Positions 31,461 to 40,442 are shown, counted from the stretch's first letter. The stretch: DNA of 54,280 nt from Cellulomonas phragmiteti (GCF_016862775.1 NZ_BONP01000026.1:1-54280); one strand, 5' to 3'. A program made the numbers and translations. The notes: generated from the sequence alone by a model not told the origin.

Positions 31461-33182
31461 GTGCCCACCGCGCCCGCGCTCGCCCCCGCGCCGCAGGTGC
31501 GTCCGCGCACCCCCGGCGGCGGGCGCGGTGCGCGGGCCGGGTGGACGGTCGCGGTCGCGGTCCCGCTGGCGTTCCTCGCCGTGTTCTTCGTCGGGCCCGT
31601 CGCGGAGATCGTGGGCCGCGGGTTCGTCGCCGACGGCCGGCTCGACCTGGGCGGGTTCGGCGACGTGTTCTCCCGGCCACGCACGTGGCGGGTCGTGGGG
31701 CAGACGCTCGCGCAGGCGACCCTCGGGACCGTCGGCGCCGTGCTGCTCGGGGTGCCCGGCGCGTACCTGCTGTACCGCTGCCGGTTCCGCGGGCGCGACG
31801 CGCTGCGCGCGTTCGTCACCGTGCCGTTCGTGCTGCCGACCGTCGTCGTCGGCGTCGCGTTCCGCTCGCTGCTCGTCGACGGCGGGCTGCTCGGCGGCCT
31901 GGGCCTGGACGGCACGTTCACCGCGATCGTGCTGGCCCTGGTGTTCTTCAACTACGCGATCGTCGTGCGGACCGTCGGCGGCATGTGGGAGCGGCTGGAC
32001 CCGCGCACCGAGCAGGCCGCCCGCGCCCTGGGGGCGTCGCCGTGGCGCGTCCTGCGCACGGTGACGCTGCCCGCGCTGGGGCCGGCGGTGGCCTCGGCGG
32101 CGTCGCTGGTCTTCCTGTTCTGCGCCACCGCGTTCGGCACCGTCCTCGTCCTGGGCGGGCGGCGCTACGGGACCGTCGAGACGGAGATCTGGATCCAGAC
32201 GACGCAGTTCCTCGACCTGCGGGCCGCCGCGGTGCTGTCCGTCGTCCAGCTCGTGGTCGTCGTCGCGGCGCTGTCCGTGGCCGGCCGGGCCCGCGCCCGC
32301 ACCGAGCGCGCGCTGACGCTCGGCGGCCCGGCCGCCACGGCCCGTCCCGTGCGGCTGCGCGAGCCGGTCGACGCCGTCGCCGTCGTCGTCACCGCGCTCA
32401 CCGTCGGCGGGCTGCTCGCGCTGCCGCTGGTCAACCTCGTCGTCCGCTCGATGCGCACCCCGCGCGGCTGGGGGCTGGACAACTACGCCGCGCTCGCGGT
32501 CCCGCAGGACACCCTGGCCGTCTCGGCGTGGCAGGCGGCTGGCACGTCGGTGCGCACGGCGGTCGACGCGACCGTGATCGCGCTGGTCGTGGGAGGGCTG
32601 GTCGCGCTGGTGGTCTCGCGGCGCCCGCGCGGGGCCCCGGCGCGGCGCGCCGTCGCCGGGCTCGACACGCTGTTCATGCTGCCGCTGGGCGTCTCGGCCG
32701 TGACCGTCGGGTTCGGGTTCCTCGTCTCCATGGACGCGCCGCTGGGCATCCCGGTGGACCTGCGGACGTCGCCCGTGCTCGTCGCGGTCGCGCAGGCCGT
32801 GGTCGCCGTGCCGCTCGTCGTGCGCACCGTGCTGCCCGTGCTGCGGGCCGTCGACCCGCGCCAGCGCGAGGTCGCCGCGACCCTGGGCGCGGCACCCGGC
32901 CGGGTGCTGCGGACCGTCGACCTCGCGGTCGCGCTGCGGGCCGTCGGGCTGGCGCTCGGGTTCGCGTTCGCCGCGTCCCTCGGGGAGTTCGGGGCCACGT
33001 CGTTCCTCGCGCGCCCGCAGGACCCGACGCTGCCCGTCGTGATCTTCCGGCTGCTGGGACGCCCCGGCGCCGAGAACTACGGGGCCGCGCTCGCGGCGTC
33101 CGTGCTGCTGGCCGCCCTCACGGCGGGCATCGTGGCGGTGTGCGAGCGGCTGCGCCGCCCGGGGATCGGAGGTGCGTGGTGA
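31461..33182 (+). CDS. thiP: Thiamine ABC transporter permease (two fused permease domains)
   Basis: This 573-residue membrane protein has two ABC permease domains of about six helices each. Each domain has a coupling EAA-like loop (EQAARALGASPWRVLR, then REVAATLGAAPGRVLR). This fused arrangement is standard for ThiP and iron(III) permeases. GTG 31461 is two bases after the thiB stop. The reading frame has earlier in-frame starts in thiB, but these are antisense-like artefacts of high GC. Confidence 0.92.
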   Translation: MPTAPALAPAPQVRPRTPGGGRGARAGWTVAVAVPLAFLAVFFVGPVAEIVGRGFVADGRLDLGGFGDVFSRPRTWRVVGQTLAQATLGTVGAVLLGVPGAYLLYRCRFRGRDALRAFVTVPFVLPTVVVGVAFRSLLVDGGLLGGLGLDGTFTAIVLALVFFNYAIVVRTVGGMWERLDPRTEQAARALGASPWRVLRTVTLPALGPAVASAASLVFLFCATAFGTVLVLGGRRYGTVETEIWIQTTQFLDLRAAAVLSVVQLVVVVAALSVAGRARARTERALTLGGPAATARPVRLREPVDAVAVVVTALTVGGLLALPLVNLVVRSMRTPRGWGLDNYAALAVPQDTLAVSAWQAAGTSVRTAVDATVIALVVGGLVALVVSRRPRGAPARRAVAGLDTLFMLPLGVSAVTVGFGFLVSMDAPLGIPVDLRTSPVLVAVAQAVVAVPLVVRTVLPVLRAVDPRQREVAATLGAAPGRVLRTVDLAVALRAVGLALGFAFAASLGEFGATSFLARPQDPTLPVVIFRLLGRPGAENYGAALAASVLLAALTAGIVAVCERLRRPGIGGAW

Positions 33183-34240
33183 GCGACGGGCTGCAGGCCG
33201 CCGACGTCGTCGTGCGGTACGCCGCGGCGGCGGCGCCGGCCGTCGACGGCGTCGACCTGGCCGTGCCGACCGGGGAGGTCGTCGCGCTGCTCGGCCCGTC
33301 CGGGTGCGGCAAGTCCTCCCTGCTGCGGGCGGTCGCCGGCCTCGAGCCGCTGAGCGGCGGCGACGTCGCGTGGGACGGCGTGTCCGTCGCGGACGTGCCC
33401 GTGCACCGCCGCGGGTTCGGCCTGCTCTTCCAGGACGGGCAGCTGTTCGCGCACCGCGACGTGGCCGGCAACGTCGCCTACGGGCTCGCGGAGCGGCGCG
33501 ACCGGGTCGCCCGCGACGCGCGCGTCGCCGAGCTGCTCGACCTCGTCGGGCTGCCCGGCACGCAGCGCCGCGACGTCGGCACCCTGTCCGGCGGCGAGCG
33601 GCAGCGCGTGGCCCTCGCCCGCGCCCTCGCGCCCCGGCCGCGCCTGCTGCTGCTCGACGAGCCGCTGTCCGCGCTCGACCGCGCCCTGCGCGAGCGGCTC
33701 GCGCTCGACCTGCGCGACGTGCTGGTCGCCACCGGGACGACCGCGCTGTTCGTCACCCACGACCAGGACGAGGCGTTCGCGGTGGCCGACCGCGTCGCCG
33801 TCATGGACGCCGGGCGGCTCCTGCAGGTCGCCGCACCCGGCGACCTGTGGGCGCGCCCCGCGTCGCGGCGCGTCGCGCAGTTCCTCGGGTACGAGGCGTT
33901 CGTCGACGTGCCGGGTGCGGGCGACGCCGTCGCCCCGGCGGTCCGCGCGCTCGTCGACGCCGCGCGCACCGCCGGGCTCGCGCTGCTGCCGACCGGGGGC
34001 GTGCTCGCGCTCGCGGCCGGGGCGTTCGTCGTCGCACGGGACGGGCACCCGGGCGGCGCACGGGACGTCGACGGCGTGGTGCGGGTCCTGCGCTCGCGGC
34101 GCGGTCGCACCGAGGTCGTCGTCGACGTCGACGGGGTCGGCCGGGTCAGCGCGCTGGCCCCCGCCGGCTGGACGTGCACCCCCGGCGAGCGGGTCGCGCT
34201 GCGCGCCGACGCCGCTGCGGTCGCCGGGCTGTCGGGCTAA
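33179..34240 (+). CDS. thiQ: Thiamine ABC transporter ATP-binding protein
   Basis: This 353-residue ABC ATPase has Walker A GPSGCGKSS (about 41-49), the Q-loop in LLFQDGQLF, and the signature LSGGERQRVALARAL. Walker B is LLLLDEPLSALD and the H-loop is VTHDQDEA. A C-terminal regulatory extension of about 110 residues follows the ATPase core, ending in a TOBE-like beta domain. GTG 33179 overlaps the permease stop. With the two preceding genes it forms a complete importer. Confidence 0.92.
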   Translation: MSDGLQAADVVVRYAAAAAPAVDGVDLAVPTGEVVALLGPSGCGKSSLLRAVAGLEPLSGGDVAWDGVSVADVPVHRRGFGLLFQDGQLFAHRDVAGNVAYGLAERRDRVARDARVAELLDLVGLPGTQRRDVGTLSGGERQRVALARALAPRPRLLLLDEPLSALDRALRERLALDLRDVLVATGTTALFVTHDQDEAFAVADRVAVMDAGRLLQVAAPGDLWARPASRRVAQFLGYEAFVDVPGAGDAVAPAVRALVDAARTAGLALLPTGGVLALAAGAFVVARDGHPGGARDVDGVVRVLRSRRGRTEVVVDVDGVGRVSALAPAGWTCTPGERVALRADAAAVAGLSG

Positions 34241-34274
34241 CGTCGGAGCAGGGGCAGGGACGTCGGCGTCCCGC

Positions 34275-34320
34275 ACCGAGCGGAGTTTCCGCACCGAGCA
34301 CAGGTTTGTACCGAGCACAG
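34275..34320 (+). repeat. Three short direct repeats before the SRPBCC gene
   Basis: ACCGAGC starts at 34275, 34293 and 34310, 18 and 17 bp apart. The last two copies share ACCGAGCACAG. The array lies between thiQ and the SRPBCC gene, just ahead of its ribosome site. It could be a regulator-binding array. Confidence 0.7.
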
Positions 34321-34333
34321 TGAGGTGAGCGGC

Positions 34334-35080
34334 ATGACCCTCGAGCGTCGTGAGGTCGTCTCCGTCGACGTCCGCACCCCCGTCGCGACCGTGTGGGAGC
34401 ACCTGCGGGACCCGCACCTGGTCCGACGGTGGTTCGGCTGGGACTATGACGGGCTCGACGCCGAGATCCGCGAGATCTTCGTCGACACCGTGCGCGAGGA
34501 GCACGACGAGGCCGACGGGGTCACGACGCGCACGCTGGTGTGGCGCAACCACGACCGGATGGTCGTCACCGCCCGCGACGCCGACCCGGAGCTGACCCGC
34601 GTCGCGGTGACCCGCGCCGGGCGCGACGAGCTGCCGGCGTTCGACGGGGTCTTCGACGAGATGGACGAGGGCTGGATCCAGTTCGTCCACCAGCTCGCGT
34701 TCGCCCTCGACGTGCACCCGGGCGAGGACCGCGTCACCCTGCAGGCGCACGGCCTGGACGCCGGCGACCGCCGCGACCCGCTGCTGTTCCGCGCCGGGCT
34801 GCACGGCGTGCGCGGCCTGCCCGTGCGGGGGCACGTCGACGCGACGCGGCCCGACGGCTCGCGCGTCGGCGGCACCGTCGTCTACAAGACGGAGCACCAG
34901 GTGGGCATCCACCTGCACGGGATCGCGGAGTCGCTGCTCCTCCTCGTGATGCGCCCGGCTGTGGAGCGCCCGCCGCACGGCACGGTCGACGCGACGCTGT
35001 CGACGTACGGGCTGGACGAGGCCGTGCTCGACGAGGCGCGGCGGCGCTGGGCCGGCTGGTGGGGGCTGCGCCGCACCTGA
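34334..35080 (+). CDS. SRPBCC domain protein
   Basis: This protein is 248 residues from ATG 34334, preceded by GAGGTGAG. The N-terminal half is a START/Bet v1-like domain (VRTPVATVWEHLRDPHLVRRWF and ATTTLVWRN-like strands), with a second region of similar length after residue 140. The family binds hydrophobic ligands, but no ligand can be named. The upstream alternative GTG 34325 would add three residues and disrupt use of the ribosome site. Confidence 0.75.
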   Translation: MTLERREVVSVDVRTPVATVWEHLRDPHLVRRWFGWDYDGLDAEIREIFVDTVREEHDEADGVTTRTLVWRNHDRMVVTARDADPELTRVAVTRAGRDELPAFDGVFDEMDEGWIQFVHQLAFALDVHPGEDRVTLQAHGLDAGDRRDPLLFRAGLHGVRGLPVRGHVDATRPDGSRVGGTVVYKTEHQVGIHLHGIAESLLLLVMRPAVERPPHGTVDATLSTYGLDEAVLDEARRRWAGWWGLRRT

Positions 35081-35140
35081 CGAACCTGTGCCCGACCCCG
35101 GGCCCGACCCGCGCCCGACCCGGGCCCGACGGCCGCGACC

Positions 35141-36244
35141 TCACAGGCTGCGCTGCCACACCCCGCAACCGCCCGCGGGCCGGAAGCCCAGGGCCACGTT
35201 GATCGCCAGCATCCAGCGGTTCTCCTCGGCGTTCCACGTGCTGATGCGCCGCACCGACGGACGCTGCGCGAGCAGCGTCTGCAGCTGCACGGTCTTCACG
35301 AGCATGCCCAGCCGGTGCCCGCGGTGCTCGTGGGCGACCAGCGTGTCCTCCTGCCACACGAACTCGTCGGTGTGGGGCGGGACCATGAACGCCGAGTACG
35401 CGACGAGCCGCCCCGTCGGGACGTGCTCGACGGCCGTGGTCAGCAGGTGCTCACCGCGGCCCAGCGCCTCGGCGTCCTCGTCGCGCACGCGCGCCGCGTC
35501 CCACACCTCCTCCTCGACGTCCAGTCCCGCCGTCGGCTCGTCGGTGCTCATGCGCACGTACAGGTCGGCCATCTGCTCGACGCGGTCGTCGGGGGTCGCG
35601 TCCACCCAGGTCACGGGACGGTAGTCGGGGCCGGCTGCCGCGGCGGCCCGGGCGCGGTGCTCCTCGAGCGTCGCCGCGTCCACCGGCAGGGTGAGCCGGG
35701 AGTGCCGGGCCACCTGCTCGAGGTCCCAGCCGCGGGCGAGCGCGAACCGCACGGAGGGGTCCGTGCGGGAGATCAGCCCCTCGCCCGTCGGCGCGCCCAG
35801 CGCGTCGGGCCCGGGGGCGGGCTCGACCGCCTGCTCGGTCTCCGCCAGCAGCCGGGTGCGCCCGGCCGCCCGGGCGGCCTCGCACGCCGCGGTGTGCAGC
35901 GCGTCACCGATGCCGCGGCCGCGGTGCTCGACGCGCACGCCCAGGTCGAGCCAGCCCGTGTGGGTGTTGTCGGCCAGCGGCAGCTCCAGGCGGGCGAAGC
36001 CCAGGACGCGGTCCGGGTCGGCCGCGTCCGTCGAGTCGTCCACCGCGACCAGCCGCGGGCGCAGGGCGTACTCCTGGTGCTGCACCTGCGACAGCGCGCG
36101 GCGGGGCGTGGTGGCGAAGTCGTCGGTCCCCCACACGGCGCGCGTCGTCGCGTTCTGCGCCGCGACCATGCCGTGCAGGAGCCAGGCGTCGGGGGCGTCG
36201 AGCGACGCCGGCACGGGCAGCTCACGGATCGACCAGGTCGTCAT
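35141..36244 (-). CDS. Two-domain GNAT family N-acetyltransferase
   Basis: This protein is 367 residues with tandem GNAT domains. The first contains WLDLGVRVEHRGRGIGDALH, a full acetyl-CoA loop. The second has TLVAHEHRGHRLGMLVKTVQ and RISTWNAEENRWMLAINVAL, ending GFRPAGGCGVWQRSL. Substrate unknown. ATG 36242-36244 is preferred because the upstream 23 codons are basic and unstructured. GC-rich near-repeats (GGCCCGACC-like) at 35090-35130 separate it from the converging SRPBCC gene. Confidence 0.85.
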   Translation of the reverse strand: MTTWSIRELPVPASLDAPDAWLLHGMVAAQNATTRAVWGTDDFATTPRRALSQVQHQEYALRPRLVAVDDSTDAADPDRVLGFARLELPLADNTHTGWLDLGVRVEHRGRGIGDALHTAACEAARAAGRTRLLAETEQAVEPAPGPDALGAPTGEGLISRTDPSVRFALARGWDLEQVARHSRLTLPVDAATLEEHRARAAAAAGPDYRPVTWVDATPDDRVEQMADLYVRMSTDEPTAGLDVEEEVWDAARVRDEDAEALGRGEHLLTTAVEHVPTGRLVAYSAFMVPPHTDEFVWQEDTLVAHEHRGHRLGMLVKTVQLQTLLAQRPSVRRISTWNAEENRWMLAINVALGFRPAGGCGVWQRSL

Positions 36245-36324
36245 GGTGTCCACGATCCGCGCGCCGCGGTCTCGCGTCGAGCCCTTTACCGGCCGCCCCG
36301 GGCGTCGGGGCATAGCCTGCGGGG

Positions 36325-36969
36325 ATGCCGTGGTGGGAGGTCGTGGGGTGGGCCGGGTCGGTCCTGGTCGTCGTGTCGCTCATGCAGGCGCGCGTGTGGC
36401 GGTTCCGGGTGATGAACCTCGCGGGCGCGGTGCTGGCCACGGCGTACAACGCGACGTTCGGCATCTGGGCGTTCGCGGCGATGAACGGCGCCATCGCGGT
36501 CATCGACGTGTACTGGCTGTGGCGGCTGCGTCGGGAGCGGTCCGACGCGGCTGTCTACGCCGTGGTCGAGGTCGCCCCCGACGACGCGTACCTGCGCCAC
36601 GTGCTCGCGGTGCACGCGGTCGACGTCGCCCGGCACCGGACCGTGCCGCAGGACGACGTGGTCGGGGACGACGCCCGCGGGGACGCGCTGGCGTTCCTCG
36701 TCGTGCGCGGCGACGAGACCGTCGGCGTGGTGCTGGTGCGGGACGTCGGCGACGGCACGGGCGTCGTCGTCCTGGACTGGGTGACGCCCCGGTTCCGCGA
36801 CTTCACCCCCGGGGAGTTCGTGTACCGGGACTCCGACGTGTTCGCGCGGCACGGGCTGCGCCGGCTCGTCGTACCCACGGCACCCGCGGGCGCGGTGGCG
36901 TACCTCGAGCGCGTCGGGTTCCGGCGCGTCGACGAGCGCGCGTGGGAGCGGTCGGTGGTCGCGGCCTGA
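36325..36969 (+). CDS. YgjV-like membrane protein with C-terminal GNAT-like region
   Basis: The first 75 residues form three membrane helices (WWEVVGWAGSVLVVVSLMQA, RVMNLAGAVLATAYNATFGI, MNGAIAVIDVYWLWRL), like YgjV or nucleoside-type small membrane proteins. The remaining 135 residues form a soluble domain whose end, YLERVGFRRVDERAWERS, looks like a GNAT C-terminus. Function is unknown. ATG 36325 follows TAGCCT by 6 nt, consistent with a leaderless mRNA. The divergent neighbour is a GNAT gene. Confidence 0.7.
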   Translation: MPWWEVVGWAGSVLVVVSLMQARVWRFRVMNLAGAVLATAYNATFGIWAFAAMNGAIAVIDVYWLWRLRRERSDAAVYAVVEVAPDDAYLRHVLAVHAVDVARHRTVPQDDVVGDDARGDALAFLVVRGDETVGVVLVRDVGDGTGVVVLDWVTPRFRDFTPGEFVYRDSDVFARHGLRRLVVPTAPAGAVAYLERVGFRRVDERAWERSVVAA

Positions 36970-36987
36970 AGGGCCGGCCGCTGGGCT

Positions 36988-37083
36988 GGATTGCTCTCTC
37001 ACGGGAAAAAGGGGTGGGGCTGGGCACGCTCGCGGGGGAGCTGGATTGCTCTCTCACGGGGGTGGGGGGGTTGCTCTCGCGGG
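36988..37083 (+). repeat. Second block of the dispersed 18-bp repeat
   Basis: GGATTGCTCTCTCACGGG occurs at 36988-37005 and 37043-37060. A shortened copy TTGCTCTCGCGGG is at 37071-37083. G-runs follow each. The sequence differs from the block at 19757-19873 mainly by an A for G. It lies at the converging ends of the YgjV-like gene and the ECF42 gene and includes the latter's stop codon. Confidence 0.85.
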
Positions 37084-38397
37084 GGAGGGGGTCATGGAGG
37101 GGAGGGCTCGGGCCTGCGCGAGGCGCGTCTCCAGGTGGTGGCGCTCGGCGGTGTCGGGGACGAGCGTGAGCGCGCGCTCCAGCTCCTGCACGGCCTGCGC
37201 ACCGTGCCCGGCGCGCAGCAGCAGCTCACCGCGCACCGCCGGCAGCCGGTGGTGGTGGCGCAGCGCGTCGTCCAGCCCGTCGAGCAGGGCGAGCCCCGCG
37301 GCAGGACCGGCGGCCTCCGCCACCGCGACGGCCCGCGCGAGCCGCACCACCGGGGACCCGGTGCGCGCCTCGAGCACCGCGTAGACGCGCGCCACGACGT
37401 CCCACCGGGTCTGCGCCGCCGTCGGTGCCGTCGCGTGCTCCGCGGCGGCGAGGGCCTGCAGCCGGTGCTCCTCCGCGAGCCCGTCCAGCGGGGGCACGCC
37501 GGCGAGCAGCGCCACCCCCTCGGCGATCTCCGCGGCGTGCCAGCGGGAGCGGTCCTGGTCGGGCAGCAGCACCAGGCGGCCGTCGTCGTCGAGGCGGGCG
37601 TCGCGGCGCGAGTGCTGCAGCAGCATGAGGGCCAGCAGCGCGTGCACGCGGGGTGACCCGCCCAGCAGCCCGTCGAGCTCGCGGGTGAGCCGCACGGCCT
37701 CGTCCGCGAGGTCGACGCGCAGGCCGCCGGGCACCTCGGCCGGCTGGTACCCGGCCGTGAACAGCAGGTACAGCACGGTCGTCACCGCGTCCAGGCGCTC
37801 GGCGAGCTGCCCCGGCGGGGGGACGACGAACGGCACGCCCGCCGCCGCGAGGCGCTTCTTCGCCCGTGTGAGACGCGCCGACATCGCCGTGTGCTGCACC
37901 AGCTGCAGCCGCGCGATGTCCGCGGTCCCCAGGCCGACGACGAACCGCAGCGTCATCGCGACGCGGTCCGCCGGGGCCAGGGCCGGGTGGCAGCACGTGA
38001 GCACCAGCCGCAGCTGCTCGTCGGCCACGTGCGCGCCGGGGTCCTGCGTCGCGGCGGCCAGCGCCCGCATCTCGTCGTCGACCACCATGAGGGGCTCCTT
38101 GCGGCGCTGCACCGACTGCGCGCGCAGCCGGTCGAGCACACGGCGCCGCGCGGCCGTCAGCAGCCACGCGCCCGTGCTCGTCGGGATCCCGTCGCGCGGC
38201 CACGTGCGCGCGGCGGCCTCGAACGCGTCCCCCGCGGCGTCCTCCGCCAGGTCCGGGCTGCCGAACTGCGCGACGAGCAGCGCGACGACGTGCGACCAGT
38301 GCGCCCGCCACGCCGCCGCGAGCGCGGCCGCGACGTCGCCCTGCCCGGGCGTCGGCTCTCCGCCGCCGTCGGTCGGGACACCGACCCCCGTCACCAC
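37054..38397 (-). CDS. ECF42-type sigma factor with C-terminal SnoaL-replacing TPR-like domain
   Basis: This 447-residue sigma factor has region 2 (HVVALLVAQFGSPDLAEDAA, then RDGIPTSTGAWLLTAARRRV) and region 4 (LRFVVGLGTADIARLQLVQH). A long helical C-terminal domain follows (DUF6596/TPR-like, LLLQHSRRDARLDDDGRLVL). This is the ECF42 layout, in which the extension replaces an anti-sigma partner. Two DGPF/YCII genes are directly upstream, the usual ECF42 neighbours. The stop codon (37054) lies inside a dispersed repeat, so the last residues (ATPPPP) come from repeat DNA. GTG 38397 or 38394 may be the start. Confidence 0.85.
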   Translation of the reverse strand: MVTGVGVPTDGGGEPTPGQGDVAAALAAAWRAHWSHVVALLVAQFGSPDLAEDAAGDAFEAAARTWPRDGIPTSTGAWLLTAARRRVLDRLRAQSVQRRKEPLMVVDDEMRALAAATQDPGAHVADEQLRLVLTCCHPALAPADRVAMTLRFVVGLGTADIARLQLVQHTAMSARLTRAKKRLAAAGVPFVVPPPGQLAERLDAVTTVLYLLFTAGYQPAEVPGGLRVDLADEAVRLTRELDGLLGGSPRVHALLALMLLQHSRRDARLDDDGRLVLLPDQDRSRWHAAEIAEGVALLAGVPPLDGLAEEHRLQALAAAEHATAPTAAQTRWDVVARVYAVLEARTGSPVVRLARAVAVAEAAGPAAGLALLDGLDDALRHHHRLPAVRGELLLRAGHGAQAVQELERALTLVPDTAERHHLETRLAQARALPSMTPSPARATPPPP

Positions 38398-38428
38398 GAG
38401 GGCCGGGTCCCGACCGGCGGCGACGGCC

Positions 38429-38770
38429 TCACGGCTCGACGCACTCGCGCACCTCGTGCGTCGTCTCCGGCAGCAGGCGCGCCAGGTCCACCACCGTCCG
38501 CTCGTCCGGTGCCTCGACGAGGTACAGGCCGCCCAGCTGCTCGGTGGTCTCCGCGAAGGGGCCGTCGGTGACCTCGACGTCGTCGCCCGCGTGGCGGACG
38601 GTGCGCGCCGAGGCCACGCCGGCGAGGGCCTCGCACGCGAGGATCGTCACCCCCCGGGCCCCGGCCTCCCGTGCGAACGCCGCGTGACCACGCTCGTACA
38701 GGGCGCGCCCCTCCGCGTCGGCGGACAGGTACGTCTCCTCGGCCTCGTAGACCAGGACGACGAACCTCAC
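38429..38770 (-). CDS. YCII/DGPF-domain protein
   Basis: This 113-residue protein has the motif EVTDGPFAETTEQLGGLYLV (about 67-86), the DGPF signature of YCII-related proteins found beside ECF42 sigma factors. The ferredoxin-like fold starts MRFVVLVYEAEE. Its role is unknown. It starts at GTG 38770, overlapping the stop of the preceding DGPF gene by 4 nt. It lies 31 bp from the sigma factor gene, so the three are probably one operon. Confidence 0.88.
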   Translation of the reverse strand: MRFVVLVYEAEETYLSADAEGRALYERGHAAFAREAGARGVTILACEALAGVASARTVRHAGDDVEVTDGPFAETTEQLGGLYLVEAPDERTVVDLARLLPETTHEVRECVEP

Positions 38771-39216
38771 GGGACCGCCACGGCGGCGGGCACCGCCGTC
38801 CCCTCCACCGGCGCCCCCTCGACCGACGCCTCCTCCGCGGTGTGGACGGCCACCGGGCGCAGCTCGATCGTGCCGGGGTCGTTGATCAGCAGCGGAGCCG
38901 CCAGACGCAGCAGGCCGTCCGGGTCGGCCGTGCGGATCAGGTAGAACCCCCCGAGCTGCTCGGTGATCTCCGCGAACGGCCCGTCGGTCACCTGCGGACC
39001 GTCGGCGTCGACGCGCAGCAGCCGGGAGCGCGTCGGGCTGGCGAGCTCCTCACCCCCGACGATCTCGTGGCCGTGCTCCGCGCACGCCGTGGAGAACACG
39101 TCGTGCGCGGCGAAGGCCGCCTCCAGGTCGACGCACGCGTCAGGGTCGCCCCACAGCAGCAGCATCCACGTGGCCGGCGTGGCCGTGACCGGGGTGGTCG
39201 TGGTCGGCGTCGTCAT
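38767..39216 (-). CDS. YCII/DGPF-domain protein
   Basis: This 149-residue protein has an N-terminal Thr-rich stretch and then the YCII fold with TDGPFAEITEQLGGFYLI (about 86-103). It is a paralogue of the following gene. A Val/Ala-rich tail ends the protein. ATG 39216 follows GGAGGACG. The two DGPF proteins and the sigma factor form a standard ECF42 cassette, expected to respond to a stress not identifiable here. Confidence 0.88.
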   Translation of the reverse strand: MTTPTTTTPVTATPATWMLLLWGDPDACVDLEAAFAAHDVFSTACAEHGHEIVGGEELASPTRSRLLRVDADGPQVTDGPFAEITEQLGGFYLIRTADPDGLLRLAAPLLINDPGTIELRPVAVHTAEEASVEGAPVEGTAVPAAVAVP

Positions 39217-39378
39217 GTCGTCCTCCGCTCGTCGAGGCACCCACTGTGCCCGTCCACCCGGACGACGCGCGAGACCCCCGGATTTCGACAGCGCTCCGGG
39301 TGCGGGACGGCACCGGCGTGCCTAACGTGGCGCTCGCCCGGCGACCCCGGGCCCTACCCGACCCCCGAGGAGCACACC

Positions 39379-39939
39379 ATGTCCGATGCGGACCTCCGCC
39401 GCCGCCGCGTGCTGGCCGTCGTCACCAACTACGGCGTCGAGCAGGACGAGCTCGTCGTCCCCGTGGAGCACCTGCGCGAGGACGGCGCCACCGTCGACGT
39501 CGCCGCCGTGGACGACGCCCCGATCGAGACGCTCGTCGGCGACAAGGACCCCGGCCGCACCGTGCAGCCGACCACCACGGTCAGCGCGGTCGACCCCGAC
39601 GCATACGACCTGCTGCTGATCCCCGGCGGCACGCTCAACGCCGACAACCTGCGCCTGCAGGACGAGGTGGTGCAGCTCGCCAAGACGTTCGCGTCGTCGG
39701 GCCGCCCCGTCGCGGCCATCTGCCACGGCCCGTGGCTGCTGGTCGAGGCCGGCCTCGTCGAGGGCAAGCGCCTCACGTCGTACCCCTCGCTGACGACCGA
39801 CGTGCGCAACGCCGGCGGCACGTGGGTCGACGAGGAGGTCGTCACCGACGACACCCACGGGTTCCGCCTCGTCACGTCGCGCACCCCCGACGACCTCGAG
39901 GCGTTCCTGCGGGAGGTCGACGCGGCCCTGACGGCCTGA
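39379..39939 (+). CDS. DJ-1/PfpI family protein
   Basis: This 186-residue glutamine-amidotransferase-like protein has the nucleophile elbow VAAICHGPWLLVEAG (Cys at about 115) and DLLLIPGGTLNADNLRL. C-terminal strands end FLREVDAALTA. This matches the PfpI/YhbO branch of DJ-1 proteins, often general stress or deglycase-like enzymes. ATG 39379 follows GAGGAG. The Nudix gene starts 2 nt after its stop, so the pair are probably co-expressed. Confidence 0.9.
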   Translation: MSDADLRRRRVLAVVTNYGVEQDELVVPVEHLREDGATVDVAAVDDAPIETLVGDKDPGRTVQPTTTVSAVDPDAYDLLLIPGGTLNADNLRLQDEVVQLAKTFASSGRPVAAICHGPWLLVEAGLVEGKRLTSYPSLTTDVRNAGGTWVDEEVVTDDTHGFRLVTSRTPDDLEAFLREVDAALTA

Positions 39940-39941
39940 CC

Positions 39942-40442
39942 GTGCCGGTCACCAGCGCCGGACTGCTGCTGCACCACGGGCGCGGCGCCGACGCGCACGT
40001 GCTCATCGCGCACATGGGCGGGCCGTTCTGGGCCCGCAAGGACGAGCGCGCCTGGTCCGTGCCCAAGGGCGTCGTCGAGCCGGGGGAGGACGTCGCGGCC
40101 GCCGCGCGCCGCGAGTTCCTCGAGGAGCTGGGCGTGCCCGCTCCGGACCTGCCGGCTCTCGACCTCGGGGCGTTCCGCTACGCCTCCGGCAAGGTCGTGC
40201 ACGTCCTTGCCGTCGAGGTCCCTGCCGCCCTCGTCGGGTCGCCGGACGACCCCGCGTGCGCGGACCTCCTCGCGACGCGCCCGGGCGTCAGCACCGTGCA
40301 GGTCGAGTGGCCGCCGCGCTCGGGGCGCCGCGTCGACGTCCCCGAGGTGGACCGCGCCGCGTGGGTCGACGTCGCCCGCGCCCGGCCCCTGCTCGTCGCG
40401 GGCCAGCAGCCGGTCATCGACGCGCTGGTGGCGGCGACCTGA
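39942..40442 (+). CDS. Nudix hydrolase
   Basis: This 166-residue protein has a full Nudix box, GVVEPGEDVAAAARREFLEE, followed by LGV. It begins with a beta strand and GLLLHHGRGADAHVLIAHMG. The sequence resembles Nudix proteins of the type often called NTP pyrophosphohydrolases. Its precise substrate is unknown. GTG 39942 follows the DJ-1 gene stop by 2 nt. Confidence 0.9.
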   Translation: MPVTSAGLLLHHGRGADAHVLIAHMGGPFWARKDERAWSVPKGVVEPGEDVAAAARREFLEELGVPAPDLPALDLGAFRYASGKVVHVLAVEVPAALVGSPDDPACADLLATRPGVSTVQVEWPPRSGRRVDVPEVDRAAWVDVARARPLLVAGQQPVIDALVAAT

